A stretch of 64,000 nt of DNA from Promicromonospora sp049532985 (GTDB lineage: Bacteria > Actinomycetota > Actinomycetes > Actinomycetales > Cellulomonadaceae), in NCBI RefSeq assembly GCF_049532985.1, contig NZ_CP186693.1:2108001-2172000 (forward strand), in the 5' to 3' direction. Within the stretch, counting starts at the first letter, position 1; each line of letters opens with the position of its first letter. Below the pieces are notes generated by a model. The model was given only the letters and a program-made list of their open reading frames with translations, was not told the origin of the DNA and ran no database searches. Positions 42,694-51,692 of this stretch are shown here, piece by piece. Position numbers and translations under genes: made by a program.

Positions 42694-42730
42694 CGCGGGG
42701 CTGCGTGGACGTCGTCCTCGCAGCCCCGCG
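42694..42730. terminator. Bidirectional hairpin terminator
   Basis: 12-bp perfect stem (CGCGGGGCTGCG / CGCAGCCCCGCG), 13-nt loop, between the GH97 gene and the converging immunity gene. Confidence 0.75.
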
Positions 42731-42749
42731 ACCGTCGGGTCGTGGCGTT

Positions 42750-43274
42750 CTACCCCGGGTAGGGACGGAACGTCTGGGTGCGGTCGAGGAACGCCTCGGA
42801 GAAGTACTCGCTGCCGACCGTGCCCTGCTGCACCCCGCGCAGGAAGTCGGTCGTCGTGACCTCGAGCCGCTCCCAGTCGCCGTCGGCGCTCTGGACGTAC
42901 AGCGGGTACGACGCCGGGGCGACACCGGGGTCGACCCGCCAGAACAGGGTGGCGCCGGTGCCCGTGCTCGCCCACGCGATCAGCTTCGTGTCCTCGCCGA
43001 TGTCCTCCGGCGGGTAGGAGAAGCCGTTGTCCCAGAAGATCTTGAGGTCCTCGAACACGCCGAGCGAGTCGAGCAGGTTCCGGTCCTCATACCGCTCACC
43101 CGGGGCGTAGACGCGCACGTAGTCGAACCACAGGCCGGCGCCGCCGGCGTCGACCAGGGCCCGGTAGTCCTCCGGGAGGGCGACCTGGAGGGTGGCCTCG
43201 GCCTGCTCCCAGTCGTAGGCGTCGGCGGGGGGAACCAGTCCGCCCGCGTCGATGAGTTCGTCCAGGCTTGCCAT
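42750..43274 (-). CDS. SUKH (SMI1/KNR4-like) immunity protein
   Basis: 174 residues, acidic, cytoplasmic. The SUKH fold pattern is visible: EATLQVALPEDYRALVDAGGAGLWFDYVRVYAPG (family LP-DY--L----G-G) and LIAWASTGTGATLFWRVDP. Such proteins neutralise nuclease and other toxins of polymorphic toxin systems. It begins 3 bp after the toxin stop, on the same strand. Its role as cognate antitoxin is inferred from position and family. Confidence 0.85.
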   Translation of the reverse strand: MASLDELIDAGGLVPPADAYDWEQAEATLQVALPEDYRALVDAGGAGLWFDYVRVYAPGERYEDRNLLDSLGVFEDLKIFWDNGFSYPPEDIGEDTKLIAWASTGTGATLFWRVDPGVAPASYPLYVQSADGDWERLEVTTTDFLRGVQQGTVGSEYFSEAFLDRTQTFRPYPG

Positions 43275-43277
43275 CTG

Positions 43278-45155
43278 TTACCTCGTCCCGAAGAGAAAGC
43301 CGTGCTGGTTCACGGAGATGTTCCCGGCCTTCATCTCCTGGCTGAGCAGGGGAAGGTTCGAGTTCGACAGGGTGTAGTCGAGCTGGTACCCGTTCGACCC
43401 CTGACCGCTGAAATGAATCGAGTGGGGAATCTCCGACGCTCCGTCATACTGCGGTGTCACCTTATACACGACGTCCTCGCCGTTCTCGACGACCTTGCGC
43501 ACCTCGCCCTCGATGGCCCGCTGCCAGGGATTGTTGGACCTGTTGTACTGCGAGACGAAGTTGGCGGCATGGTCGTTCGGACCGCCGAGCTGCGCGCCGT
43601 GGAGGTGACCCGCCTGATGGATGGACGGGTCGTACCCGAGCGGCTTGACCGAGGGGTTGGTCTTGCCACCGATGGAGCTCTTGGTGAGCTTGACGTCGAT
43701 CCCGGCGGGACGGCCGAGACCGTCCACCTTGTAGCTGCCGCCGTTGATCTTGTACGTGTGGTTCTTCTTCAGGGCGTTCGCATGAACGGCGTTGTGGACG
43801 AGGATGCTGATCTCGCCGACGTGGACGTAGTAGGTGGTGTAGGTCTCGACGTGGAAGTTGTAGACCGTCTCGACCTGATCCTCGGGCCGCTGCTCGATCT
43901 CGATGGCCTGAACGGGTGTGGTGGTGCCCTCGGGGGTGACCAGCAGGTCACCTTCCTTCAGGAACGCCGCATCGATCCACCCCCGCCCGGCCACCATGAA
44001 CGGATGCTCCGCCGTGGTCGAGACGACCTGGTCGTTGATCCTGAGGTGGAACAGCTCGTCGGTGGACCGGACGAACGTCTCGGCCACCAGACCCAGCTCG
44101 TCCCGACCGGTGACCGTGTCATGAGCCCAGACCTTGTCCCCCACCCGGATCTCCTCGATCGGGCGCGGACCGTCCGGAGTCCGGACCATCGTCCCGGCCA
44201 CGAAACACTTCCCGAACCCGAACTTGCACCACCCGTTCTTCAACCCCTGCTTGAACGTGCCCTTGGCGATGCTCTTGGACAACCCCATCGCAGCCTTGGC
44301 GGCACCACCCAGACCGATCAGAGACAACGCGGCGCCCGCGATCGCGATCCCCGCCTCCGCCCACGACCGCTCACCCGTGGCAGCCAACGTGATATTCGCC
44401 ACCGCACTGACAATGGCCGCGACCGCGGCGATCACGATCAACACCCCCGCCAACGCCTGACCCACCACCGGGATGAACGCCACCACGATCGCCAGAATCC
44501 CCGCGATCGTGGAGATCATGTCCGCGATATCAGCAATCGCCGCGACCAGCTTCGAACCCCAGTCATCCCACCACGAATCATTCAGATCATCGCTGGAGGT
44601 GATCTCCTCGATCCGGTCCACCGCCGCGTTCGCCGCACGATCCCGATCCGACACCGCCGACTCGATCGTGCTCTTCGCACCCGAGATGACCCCCGCAGCC
44701 TGGTCGGCATCATTGCCGGCCTGATCCGCCTTCGACTGATACTCCTGCTTCTCGGTCTCGTCCTTCGCCGAATCAGCCAGCTCCTGCCACCGGTCCTGCG
44801 ACCCCGACGCCGAGGCAGCCTGATCCTGGGCGTCCCGGGCCCGGTCCAACGCCGCCAGCGTCTCCCCCTGCACCCGCTCCAACGCCGAGGCATACCCCAC
44901 CAGAGCGTCCCCCGCCGCGACATACCGCGCATGCGCCCGACGGATCTCACCAATGGTGTCCTCCTTGGCACCCATCAGAGAATCCACCGCCTGCGACACC
45001 GTCCCCGCCACATCCAGACGCGACATCGCCCCCGCCGCATCATCGATCGACCGAGCCACCTCCAGATACTCCTGCCCACCAGCAAGCACCAACACCGGAT
45101 CACCCGGCGTGGGATCCACATCCAAACCCACCGGCGACCAATCCGACGGCCTCAC
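43278..45155 (-). CDS. Polymorphic toxin: T7SS-type N-terminus, Hint domain, nuclease
   Basis: 625 residues. Residues 25-195 are long amphipathic helices with coiled-coil character; 202-290 are hydrophobic, Ala/Ile-rich helices. A Hint autoprocessing domain spans about 317-455: Cys317 (GKCFVAGTMV), TAEHPF at 381-386, and the terminal VHN at 453-455. The C-terminal toxin (about 465-625) holds HQAGHLHGAQLGGPNDHAAN, the Gly-His plus distal His/Asn arrangement of DNA/RNA non-specific endonucleases (Endonuclease_NS_2 type). It follows its WXG100-like partner with a 4-nt ATGA overlap and precedes the SUKH gene. It is probably exported by an ESX/type VII apparatus encoded elsewhere. The 3' toxin part has less extreme codon usage than neighbours. 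Confidence 0.85.
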   Translation of the reverse strand: MRPSDWSPVGLDVDPTPGDPVLVLAGGQEYLEVARSIDDAAGAMSRLDVAGTVSQAVDSLMGAKEDTIGEIRRAHARYVAAGDALVGYASALERVQGETLAALDRARDAQDQAASASGSQDRWQELADSAKDETEKQEYQSKADQAGNDADQAAGVISGAKSTIESAVSDRDRAANAAVDRIEEITSSDDLNDSWWDDWGSKLVAAIADIADMISTIAGILAIVVAFIPVVGQALAGVLIVIAAVAAIVSAVANITLAATGERSWAEAGIAIAGAALSLIGLGGAAKAAMGLSKSIAKGTFKQGLKNGWCKFGFGKCFVAGTMVRTPDGPRPIEEIRVGDKVWAHDTVTGRDELGLVAETFVRSTDELFHLRINDQVVSTTAEHPFMVAGRGWIDAAFLKEGDLLVTPEGTTTPVQAIEIEQRPEDQVETVYNFHVETYTTYYVHVGEISILVHNAVHANALKKNHTYKINGGSYKVDGLGRPAGIDVKLTKSSIGGKTNPSVKPLGYDPSIHQAGHLHGAQLGGPNDHAANFVSQYNRSNNPWQRAIEGEVRKVVENGEDVVYKVTPQYDGASEIPHSIHFSGQGSNGYQLDYTLSNSNLPLLSQEMKAGNISVNQHGFLFGTR

Positions 45156-45481
45156 AGCGCACCACCCGGGCCACCACCCGACGAAGGAGCAGCCTCATCG
45201 CCCTCCATCGCCCTGGCCAGATCCCTATCAATATCCGTGAACGCCTGCGCCACCTGCGTCGAGGCCTCCGCCAACCGGCGCAAGTTCTCCGTCATCTTGC
45301 CCCGCGTGTCATCCCACTTGTGCGCGAAATCCCGCACCACCCCCGCCAACCCCTCATGACCCACCGCACCCGCAATCCGATCACTGTTCGCATTCGCGTT
45401 CTCGAACTCACCCGCCACCACCGACAAGCTCGACCCCAACTCACGCACCGCATCCAGATCAACCCGCAGATCCACCATCAC
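45152..45481 (-). CDS. WXG100-like T7SS partner protein
   Basis: 109 residues, two long helices (about 6-45 and 52-95) with the hinge near AGAVGHEGLAGVV. The canonical WxG is not conserved; HKWDD sits in the second helix. Size, all-helical content and the immediate 4-nt overlap with the toxin gene fit the small LXG/WXG partner proteins that chaperone type VII polymorphic toxins. The C-terminus is a flexible Gly/Ser tail. Without a WxG motif the family call is by context and architecture. Confidence 0.75.
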   Translation of the reverse strand: MMVDLRVDLDAVRELGSSLSVVAGEFENANANSDRIAGAVGHEGLAGVVRDFAHKWDDTRGKMTENLRRLAEASTQVAQAFTDIDRDLARAMEGDEAAPSSGGGPGGAL

Positions 45482-45621
45482 CAGACCTCCGTCCTGTTCG
45501 TCGCCGACCGCCGTCGAGTACCGTCACCGAAGCGTGAGGATACGGTGTCCGTGCAGGTCACACCATGGATATAACTCCCCATGCGGGGTGACCCGACGGC
45601 GGCCGGGACGACCGGACGCGC

Positions 45622-46098
45622 CTACGCCGCCATCAGCTCGCGCAGGGCCTCGACCACGAGTGCGTGGTCGTCCTGCTGCGCCAGACCCGACACCGTCACG
45701 ACGCCGACGATGCCCACCCCGGCCACCCGCACCGGCACGGCCCCGCCGTGCGCGGAGTACTCCTGGAACGGCAGACCGTGGTCGGCGTTGAAGTCGCTCC
45801 CCTTCGCCCGGGCGCGCAGACCCACCAGGTACGACGACGCGCCGAACCGGTAGACGACCCGCACCTTGCGCTTGATCCAGGAGTCGTTGTCTGGCGTGGT
45901 GCCGGGGCGCGCCGCGTGGAACACCTGCTGGGTGCCCTTGCGGATGTCGACGGTGACGGGCAGGTCCCGCTCGGTCGCCAGCCCGACCAGCCGCACACCC
46001 AGGTCCCACGCCTGCTCGTGCGTGAACGAGGGCAGGACCAGCTCGGCCTCCTGGGCCTCGACCTCGGAGACGACGGCAGTGACATCGAGTTCGCTCAT
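45622..46098 (-). CDS. UPF0303/heme-degrading-domain (HbpS-like) protein
   Basis: 158 residues. The family pattern is strong: ELVLPSFTHEQAWDLGVRLVGLATERDLPVTVDIRKGTQQVFHAARPGTTPDNDSWIKRK, with RFGASSYLVGL and GGAVPVRV...GVVTVSGL following. This is a single PF03928-type domain, cytoplasmic in this form. Relatives include HbpS, which binds heme, but UPF0303 members are functionally uncharacterised. It starts 20 bp after the secreted GH76 gene on the same strand and may be carried on its transcript. Confidence 0.85.
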   Translation of the reverse strand: MSELDVTAVVSEVEAQEAELVLPSFTHEQAWDLGVRLVGLATERDLPVTVDIRKGTQQVFHAARPGTTPDNDSWIKRKVRVVYRFGASSYLVGLRARAKGSDFNADHGLPFQEYSAHGGAVPVRVAGVGIVGVVTVSGLAQQDDHALVVEALRELMAA

Positions 46099-46118
46099 GG
46101 CCTCATCCTGGCAGCACC

Positions 46119-48032
46119 TCAGTCCGTCCCGAACGTCGCCGAGACGTGGTAGACCCCGCCGCCCCAGCCGTCCGCGGGGAACGCGTCGGTCACGCGGATG
46201 TAGACCGCCTTGTCCGGCCCGAGGTACGGCGTCAGGTCGAGGGTGTGGTCGGCCTTGTTGGAGCCGTCCCGGATCTGCTCGTCCTCCGCCAGGACCGTGG
46301 TCCAGCTCTCGCCGTCCGGCCCGAGGGCCACGACGTACTGGTTGTCGATCGTGAGGGTCGCCTCGGCCGACGTCGCCTCGGCCGGGAACGGGAGCTTGTA
46401 GACGAAGCGGCTGGTGCCGTCGGCGAACCGGCTGCCCGCCTGGCTCAGGCCGGACCCGCCCGCGTCCCAGAGCCACGCGACCTCCTCGGTGCTGCCCGCG
46501 TCGAAGTCGACCACGCTCGCCACCTGCACCGTGGCGCGCGTGGTCCAGCTCAGACCCGGCCCCGCGGTGACGGTCACGGTCAGCGGATAGCTGCCGTCCG
46601 CCACGCCGGCGGGGACCGTCACGTCCAGCGGCACGACCGCCCGGGTGGGCGTCCCGTCCCCCGTGGTGGCGAGCGTCAGCCGGCTGCGGTCCGGGTCGAC
46701 GGTCCACCCCCGCGGGCCGTCCACCCGCACGTCCACGCGCAGGGGGCGGCGGCCGTCCGACGTGGCCGCGACCCCGACCTCGGTCCGCAGGGCCGACGTC
46801 GCACCCGGGCTGGGCATCACCACGAGCTGGTCGGGCGACATGGTCGCGGACAGCGACCGGGCGGGGGCGTCCTGCGGGACGTCCGCGATCAGGGCACTGA
46901 GGGCGCTGGACTGGGTGCGCCAGTCGAAGACGTTCGGGTGGTCGGCGCTCGTGCCGCCTGCCCAGCGCTGCCCCAGGCGGTCGGAGGAGTCCCGGTCGGC
47001 CGCCCAGATCGTCTCGGCCTGGTGCGCGGCGAACTCCTGGTAGCGCTGGTCGCCGGTGGTGTCCGCCAGGTCCATCAGGTACCGCATGAAGATGCCCTTG
47101 AACTGCTTCTGGTTGTCGTCGCAGGACCGGTCCACCCGGTCGCAGGACTCGGTCAGCACGTCGTCGGTGACGAGCGCCGTGGAGTCCAGGGCGGCGTCGG
47201 CCAGGCGGCGCGCCTGCGCGAGCAGCTCCGGGTCACCCGTGGCCCGGTACAGCTCCAGGGGTGCGCCGATCGCCAGGCCCTGGTTGTAGCTCCAGACCGT
47301 GTCGCCGTTGCTGGCGCAGGCGTCCGTCAGCCCGTCGTTGACCAGGCCGTCGGCATTGATCATGCCGCTGGCGACGTACCAGTCCCACGCCTCCTGCGAC
47401 CGGTCGAGCCACACCGTGTCGCCCGGGATCCGGTTGTGCAGCTCGGCGGTCAGCCGCACCCACTGGCCGTTGGTCACGGCATTCTTGTAGGTGCGCTCCT
47501 CGTTCCACCAGATCCCGCCACCGCACGTGCTCGGGTCCCAGAACCCGTGCATGAACTCGCCGATGGTGCCGGCCATGTCGAGGTACTTCGCCTCGCCGGT
47601 CAGGTCGTAGGCGGTGACCCAGTTCAGCGCCCACCACCCGGCGTCGTCGATGGCGCGGCTGGTGAAGTTGCCGTAGATCTCGTCGGTGGACCGCTCGCCC
47701 GCCGGGAACGGCCCCTTGTTGGTCTCGAAGCTGTGGTCCAGCACGTCCACGTAGCTGCGGTCACCGGTGCGCAGCATGTAGTCGCCGATCGTCTGCAGCG
47801 CGACGGCCGAGTTCCACCAGCTCGACGGGAACCACGCCTTCTCCTGGTCGTAGGACTCCAGCAGCACCTCGGTGGCCACCCGGGCGCGCGCCACGTCGGC
47901 CGCCCCCGCGGCCTGGGGGTCCGCACCGGGCGGGCCGGCGTGCGCGAGGGCCGCTGGCTGGCCCCCGGCGGTCAGGGCGACCGCCACGACGGCGGTCAGC
48001 AGGGCATTCCGGGTACGACGAAGCATCGACAT
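46119..48032 (-). CDS. Secreted GH76 alpha-1,6-mannanase with beta-sandwich tail
   Basis: 637 residues from the ATG at 48032 (GGAGGAG upstream). Signal peptide about 1-30. The GH76 (alpha/alpha)6 barrel spans about 45-395, with paired catalytic Asp129-Asp130 in RAIDDAGWW and the family segments VWSYNQG and FKGIFMRYL. Two beta domains follow: a NEW3-like module (about 415-510) and a galactose-binding-like module to the end. It should cut alpha-1,6-mannan outside the cell and feed the importer at 50413-53545. A palindromic operator (48104-48124) just upstream fits control by the adjacent GntR regulator. Confidence 0.88.
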   Translation of the reverse strand: MSMLRRTRNALLTAVVAVALTAGGQPAALAHAGPPGADPQAAGAADVARARVATEVLLESYDQEKAWFPSSWWNSAVALQTIGDYMLRTGDRSYVDVLDHSFETNKGPFPAGERSTDEIYGNFTSRAIDDAGWWALNWVTAYDLTGEAKYLDMAGTIGEFMHGFWDPSTCGGGIWWNEERTYKNAVTNGQWVRLTAELHNRIPGDTVWLDRSQEAWDWYVASGMINADGLVNDGLTDACASNGDTVWSYNQGLAIGAPLELYRATGDPELLAQARRLADAALDSTALVTDDVLTESCDRVDRSCDDNQKQFKGIFMRYLMDLADTTGDQRYQEFAAHQAETIWAADRDSSDRLGQRWAGGTSADHPNVFDWRTQSSALSALIADVPQDAPARSLSATMSPDQLVVMPSPGATSALRTEVGVAATSDGRRPLRVDVRVDGPRGWTVDPDRSRLTLATTGDGTPTRAVVPLDVTVPAGVADGSYPLTVTVTAGPGLSWTTRATVQVASVVDFDAGSTEEVAWLWDAGGSGLSQAGSRFADGTSRFVYKLPFPAEATSAEATLTIDNQYVVALGPDGESWTTVLAEDEQIRDGSNKADHTLDLTPYLGPDKAVYIRVTDAFPADGWGGGVYHVSATFGTD

Positions 48033-48103
48033 CGATGGACTCCTCCCCCTGGGTGCGGCGTTGCCCCCAGGCGCTCGTGAATTCACCCAAAACCTACAGG
48101 AGA

Positions 48104-48124
48104 AATGGGTGCAATACACCTATT
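48104..48124. promoter_or_regulatory. Operator of the mannan regulator
   Basis: A 21-bp palindrome with halves AATGGGTGCA and TACACCTATT around a central A. It lies between the GntR stop and the secreted GH76 start. The right half, read on the other strand (AATAGGTGTA), recurs exactly at 53640-53649 before the importer operon. Confidence 0.65.
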
Positions 48125-48139
48125 GGGCGAGGTCGCGGC

Positions 48140-49234
48140 TCAGCGGGTCGAGCTGCCCGGCACGAGCTGCGTGGGCAGCGTCACCTTGGTGACCTGGCCG
48201 GCGTCGCGCAGCTGCGCCAGCACGAGCGCGACCGCCTCGTGGCCCATCCGGGACTCGTCCTGGCGGATGTGGGTGAACCGGTAGCGCGCCTGGTCGTAGA
48301 AGGCGTCCGGGTGGTCGAAGCAGACGATGCCGAGGTCGTCCGGCACGGTCCGCCCGGTGCGCTGGGCGGCCTCACGCAGCAGCACCGCGATGTTGTACTC
48401 GGTGGCGACCACACCCGTCAGGCCGGGGTTGGCGGCCAGGAACTTCTCGAGCCCGGCGATGTCCTCGTCGGGCGCCACACCGCTGCCCGGCACGGTCGAG
48501 CGCACCTGGCGGTACTGGTGCGCCGGGTCGAACGGGACGTGCCGGGTCGCGTGCGCGGCGACGACGCCGTCCAGCCGGTCCTGCACCGTCGACACCGTGC
48601 TCGCGGCCGAGACGAGGCCCACGTGGTCGTAGCCCGCGGTGAAGAGCACCTCGGCCGCCTGGCGGCCCGCCGAGACGTTGTCGGAGCAGACCGACGACAC
48701 CGGGACGCCGTCGAACACCCGGTCCAGGATGGTCACCGGGAACGACCGGGTGATCAGCTCCAGCACCGCGGGCGGCACGTACTGCGAGGAGCTGGGCTCC
48801 AGGATGAGCCCCTGGACGCCGTCGGCCACCAGCGCGCGCACCAGGTCGCCCTCGGCCTCGCCGTCCCCCAGGCTCCGCTTGACCACCAGGTTGGCCGCCG
48901 TGCCCGACGCGTCCAGCAGGCCCGACAGGACCCGGGTGCCGAAGGTGTCGTCGAAGTCGGTCAGCACGCACCCGATCAGCGGCGCCGGCCCGGACCGTGG
49001 GCCGGCCGGGCCGGTCGCGGTGGCACTCACCACGACCGTGCCCAGCCGCGGCCGGCGCGTGATGTAGCCCTCGGAGCGCAGCAGGTCCATCGCCCGCTTG
49101 AGCGTGATGGCGCTGACGCCGAGCTGCTTGGTCAGCTCCGCCTCGGCGGGCATCCGGTCGCCGACACCGTAGGTGCCCGCGTGGATGGCGTCACGGAGCT
49201 GCTGGTACACCTCGACGTAGAGCGGCTGGCTCAC
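48140..49234 (-). CDS. GntR-LacI hybrid regulator (AraR-like)
   Basis: 364 residues. N-terminal GntR winged helix (YVEVYQQLRDAIHAGTYGVGDRMPAEAELTKQLGVSAITLKRAMDLLRSEGYI, 5-58) fused to a LacI/PurR-type periplasmic-binding sensor (about 85-355, IGCVLTDFDDTFGTRVLSGL), the AraR architecture. Such regulators release DNA on binding an imported sugar. It lies in the middle of the mannan locus, 52 bp after the cytoplasmic GH76. Candidate operators are the palindrome at 48104 and half-sites at 53617-53650. Confidence 0.92.
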   Translation of the reverse strand: MSQPLYVEVYQQLRDAIHAGTYGVGDRMPAEAELTKQLGVSAITLKRAMDLLRSEGYITRRPRLGTVVVSATATGPAGPRSGPAPLIGCVLTDFDDTFGTRVLSGLLDASGTAANLVVKRSLGDGEAEGDLVRALVADGVQGLILEPSSSQYVPPAVLELITRSFPVTILDRVFDGVPVSSVCSDNVSAGRQAAEVLFTAGYDHVGLVSAASTVSTVQDRLDGVVAAHATRHVPFDPAHQYRQVRSTVPGSGVAPDEDIAGLEKFLAANPGLTGVVATEYNIAVLLREAAQRTGRTVPDDLGIVCFDHPDAFYDQARYRFTHIRQDESRMGHEAVALVLAQLRDAGQVTKVTLPTQLVPGSSTR

Positions 49235-49286
49235 GGATGCCCCTTCACCGGTGGGAGACGACCCACGAATCTACCCCGGACCACGG

Positions 49287-50333
49287 TCATCGCCGCGCCT
49301 CCACCGCGGCCCGCAGCTCCAGCGCCATGATCGCGCTGAGCTGGGTCGAGTAGAACACCGGGGGCTGCGCGGGGTGCCGCCAGTCGTCGCCGGCCAGCAG
49401 GTGCCCGTCGCGCTGTGCGGTCTCCCACAGGCGGTCCGTGCTGGTACGCACGAACTCCACGAGCGGCCCGCTGGCGGGCGCTGTCGGCCCGAGGCGGTCC
49501 AGGAGCGTGCCCAGGTAGCGGTACAGCACTCCCTTGAACAGGCCCTCGTCTCCCCCGCCGCCCTCGCTGCCCACGATCCCGTCGGGGGCGAGCTCGCGCA
49601 GCGCCGTCGTGGCGGTCCGGACGGCCCGGTCGACCAGCTCGGGCTCGGGCCGCACGGCGTCCAGCGCGACCGCCGCGCCGATGTACAGCCCCTGGTTGTA
49701 GGTGAAGCGCCACTGCGTGTCGACGCGCCCGTCGCCCTCGCGGTTGATGCCGTCCTCCACGAACCCGTCCGGCCCCACCAGCGTCGCGGTGATCCAGTCG
49801 AACGCGGTGCGCCCGCGCTCCAGGTACTCCGGGCGCGGGTCGTGGTCGTACAGCCGCGCGGAGAGGATGACGAACGGCCCGTTGGCGGGCGTGTTCTTGT
49901 AGTGGAGCTGCTGCTTGCGCCAGGCCACGCTGGCGCCGTGGGTGTCGTTCCACCCGTGCTCGACGACGTGGTCCCAGATGGAGCGGGCGTCGTCCAGGGG
50001 TTCGGTGCGCCCGGTGGCCCGGGCCAGCCGCTCCAGGGCCAGCGCGTACCAGAGCATGTCGTCGAAGTAGTCGTTGAACAGCGAACCCCCGTTCCGCCCG
50101 CGCAGGTTCGCGCTCGTGGCCCGCGCCGCCGCCAGCCAGCGTGCGTCTCCGGTCCGCGCGAAGGCGTCCAGCCGCACGTCGATCACGTGCGCCAGCCACC
50201 AGTAGTTGAACGTCGAGTTGTCACCGACGGGGTAGGTGTTGTCGAGCAGCTGCGGCTCGGCCGTGCCGAAGAAGTGGTCCAGGCTGCGCTGGGCCAGGTC
50301 GGCGCGGGCGGACCAGGGGTTCGGTGCGTTCAT
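49287..50333 (-). CDS. Cytoplasmic GH76 family mannosidase
   Basis: 348 residues from the ATG at 50333; no signal peptide. GH76 barrel with paired Asp91-Asp92 in NDYFDDMLWY and FTYNQGLYIG, EGLFKGVLYRYLG. Lacking export signals and auxiliary domains, it should trim imported alpha-1,6-manno-oligosaccharides inside the cell. It follows the binding-protein gene after a hairpin-rich 79-bp spacer, in the importer operon. Confidence 0.87.
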   Translation of the reverse strand: MNAPNPWSARADLAQRSLDHFFGTAEPQLLDNTYPVGDNSTFNYWWLAHVIDVRLDAFARTGDARWLAAARATSANLRGRNGGSLFNDYFDDMLWYALALERLARATGRTEPLDDARSIWDHVVEHGWNDTHGASVAWRKQQLHYKNTPANGPFVILSARLYDHDPRPEYLERGRTAFDWITATLVGPDGFVEDGINREGDGRVDTQWRFTYNQGLYIGAAVALDAVRPEPELVDRAVRTATTALRELAPDGIVGSEGGGGDEGLFKGVLYRYLGTLLDRLGPTAPASGPLVEFVRTSTDRLWETAQRDGHLLAGDDWRHPAQPPVFYSTQLSAIMALELRAAVEARR

Positions 50334-50356
50334 GTGGTTCGGGTCGTCCTCACTGC

Positions 50357-50396
50357 GCGCGGAGCGCGCGTCGTGGTTCGGGGCGCGGAGCGCGCG
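50357..50396. repeat. Paired hairpin repeats between binding protein and GH76
   Basis: GCGCGGAGCGCGCG occurs at 50357-50370 and 50383-50396. Each copy folds on itself (GCGCGC-TCC-GCGCGC type on the minus strand). They lie directly after the binding-protein stop, where they could stabilise the 5' message or attenuate the downstream genes. Confidence 0.65.
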
Positions 50397-50412
50397 CCGT
50401 CGTCCTCGGGGT

Positions 50413-51666
50413 TCACTGCGCGTTGTCCGCCAGGATCTGGTCGCCCAGCTCCTGGGCCTCGGCAAGTGCCGTCGCCGCGTCCACCTCCCCGCCCAGGAAC
50501 CGTTCGAGGGCGGGGATCAGGGCCTTGCCCTCGACGTCGGAGGCACCGGGCACGTTCGAGCGCACCTGGGCGTACTCCATGGTCTCGATGAACGCCTGGT
50601 AGCGGTCGTCCTGCGTGAAGTACGGGTCGTTGGCGGCCTCGACGTTCGCCGGGATCCAGCCGGAGATCTTCGCGAAGCCGACGCCGTTGGCAGGCTGGGT
50701 GGTCCACCACTTCATGAACTCCCAGGCGCCGTCAGGGTTGCCCGCGCCCTGCGGGATGACCAGCCCGAAGCCGCCCATGCCCGCGCCCCGCTCGCCGTCG
50801 GGGCCGACGGGCGGCTGCACGATGCCGTAGTCCACCTCGGCCTCGTCCAGCGCGGTCAGGGCCCACGGCCCGTCGTACTTGAGGGCGACGCCGCCCTCGG
50901 CGAACGCGTCCACGCCCTCGCCGAAGCCGGGCTCGTACACGCCGGCGTCCAGCAGGCTCTGCCAGAACTCCAGCACCTCCAGGCCCTCCGGGCCGTTGAA
51001 GGCGGTGGTCGTGCCGTCGTCGCTGAACATCTGGCCGCCGGCCTGCTTCAGCCAGATGTTGAACAGGCCCGGGTCGTCGAGCGCGAAGCCGGCCACGCTC
51101 AGCGTGCCGCCCTCCCGCTCGGTCGCGGCCTCGGCGGCCTTCTTGAGCCCGGCCCAGTCCGTCGGCGGCTCGACGCCGGCGTCCGCCAGCAGCTCCGCGT
51201 TGTAGAACAGCGACCGGTTGTCCACGAGCAGCGGCAGGCCGTAGGTCTGGCCGTCGACGACGAGCTCGCCCATCGCCTGCTCGTAGAACTGCGCGGTGTC
51301 CACGCCGTCCGCCTCGAGGTACTCGTCGATCGGCGCGAGCGCGTTCTTGGGCACGTACAGCGGGGTGGCGTACCGGTCCCAGAGCACGACGTCGGGCACG
51401 CTGCCCGACGCCAGCGCCGTCAACAGCTTCTCCTCGACGAGCTCCTGGCCCACGTAGGTGACCTCGTACTCGTCCTGGGCCTCGTTGAACGCGTCGGCCT
51501 GCTGCTGGAGCTGCTTGGCCTGGGCGCCGGACCAGGAGCCCCAGAAGGTCACCTCCTCGGGTCCGCCGCCGGACCCGCCGTCCGACGCGCCGCCGCACGC
51601 GGTCAGGGTTCCGGCCAGGACCGCGGCCGCGGCGAGGGCCCCGGCGATCCGTGGTGCACGCTTCAT
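50413..51666 (-). CDS. Sugar ABC transporter substrate-binding lipoprotein
   Basis: 417 residues. Lipoprotein signal ends TLTAC with Cys24 lipidated, followed by a Gly/Ser linker. Cluster-D CUT1 binding protein (VTFWGSWSGAQAKQLQQQADAFN; YDGPWALTALDEAEVDYGIVQPP). With both permeases and a cytoplasmic GH76 it most likely binds alpha-manno-oligosaccharides. It starts 26 bp after the MalG-type permease stop. Confidence 0.9.
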   Translation of the reverse strand: MKRAPRIAGALAAAAVLAGTLTACGGASDGGSGGGPEEVTFWGSWSGAQAKQLQQQADAFNEAQDEYEVTYVGQELVEEKLLTALASGSVPDVVLWDRYATPLYVPKNALAPIDEYLEADGVDTAQFYEQAMGELVVDGQTYGLPLLVDNRSLFYNAELLADAGVEPPTDWAGLKKAAEAATEREGGTLSVAGFALDDPGLFNIWLKQAGGQMFSDDGTTTAFNGPEGLEVLEFWQSLLDAGVYEPGFGEGVDAFAEGGVALKYDGPWALTALDEAEVDYGIVQPPVGPDGERGAGMGGFGLVIPQGAGNPDGAWEFMKWWTTQPANGVGFAKISGWIPANVEAANDPYFTQDDRYQAFIETMEYAQVRSNVPGASDVEGKALIPALERFLGGEVDAATALAEAQELGDQILADNAQ

Positions 51667-51692
51667 GACTCTGCTCCTTTGCAGTGTGTTGC

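Noticed and set aside
45482..45621. AT-rich patch with CATGG/CCATG arms before the toxin operon as a promoter/operator
   Set aside because: No -35/-10 pair with acceptable spacing could be fitted and the arms are only 5 bp.
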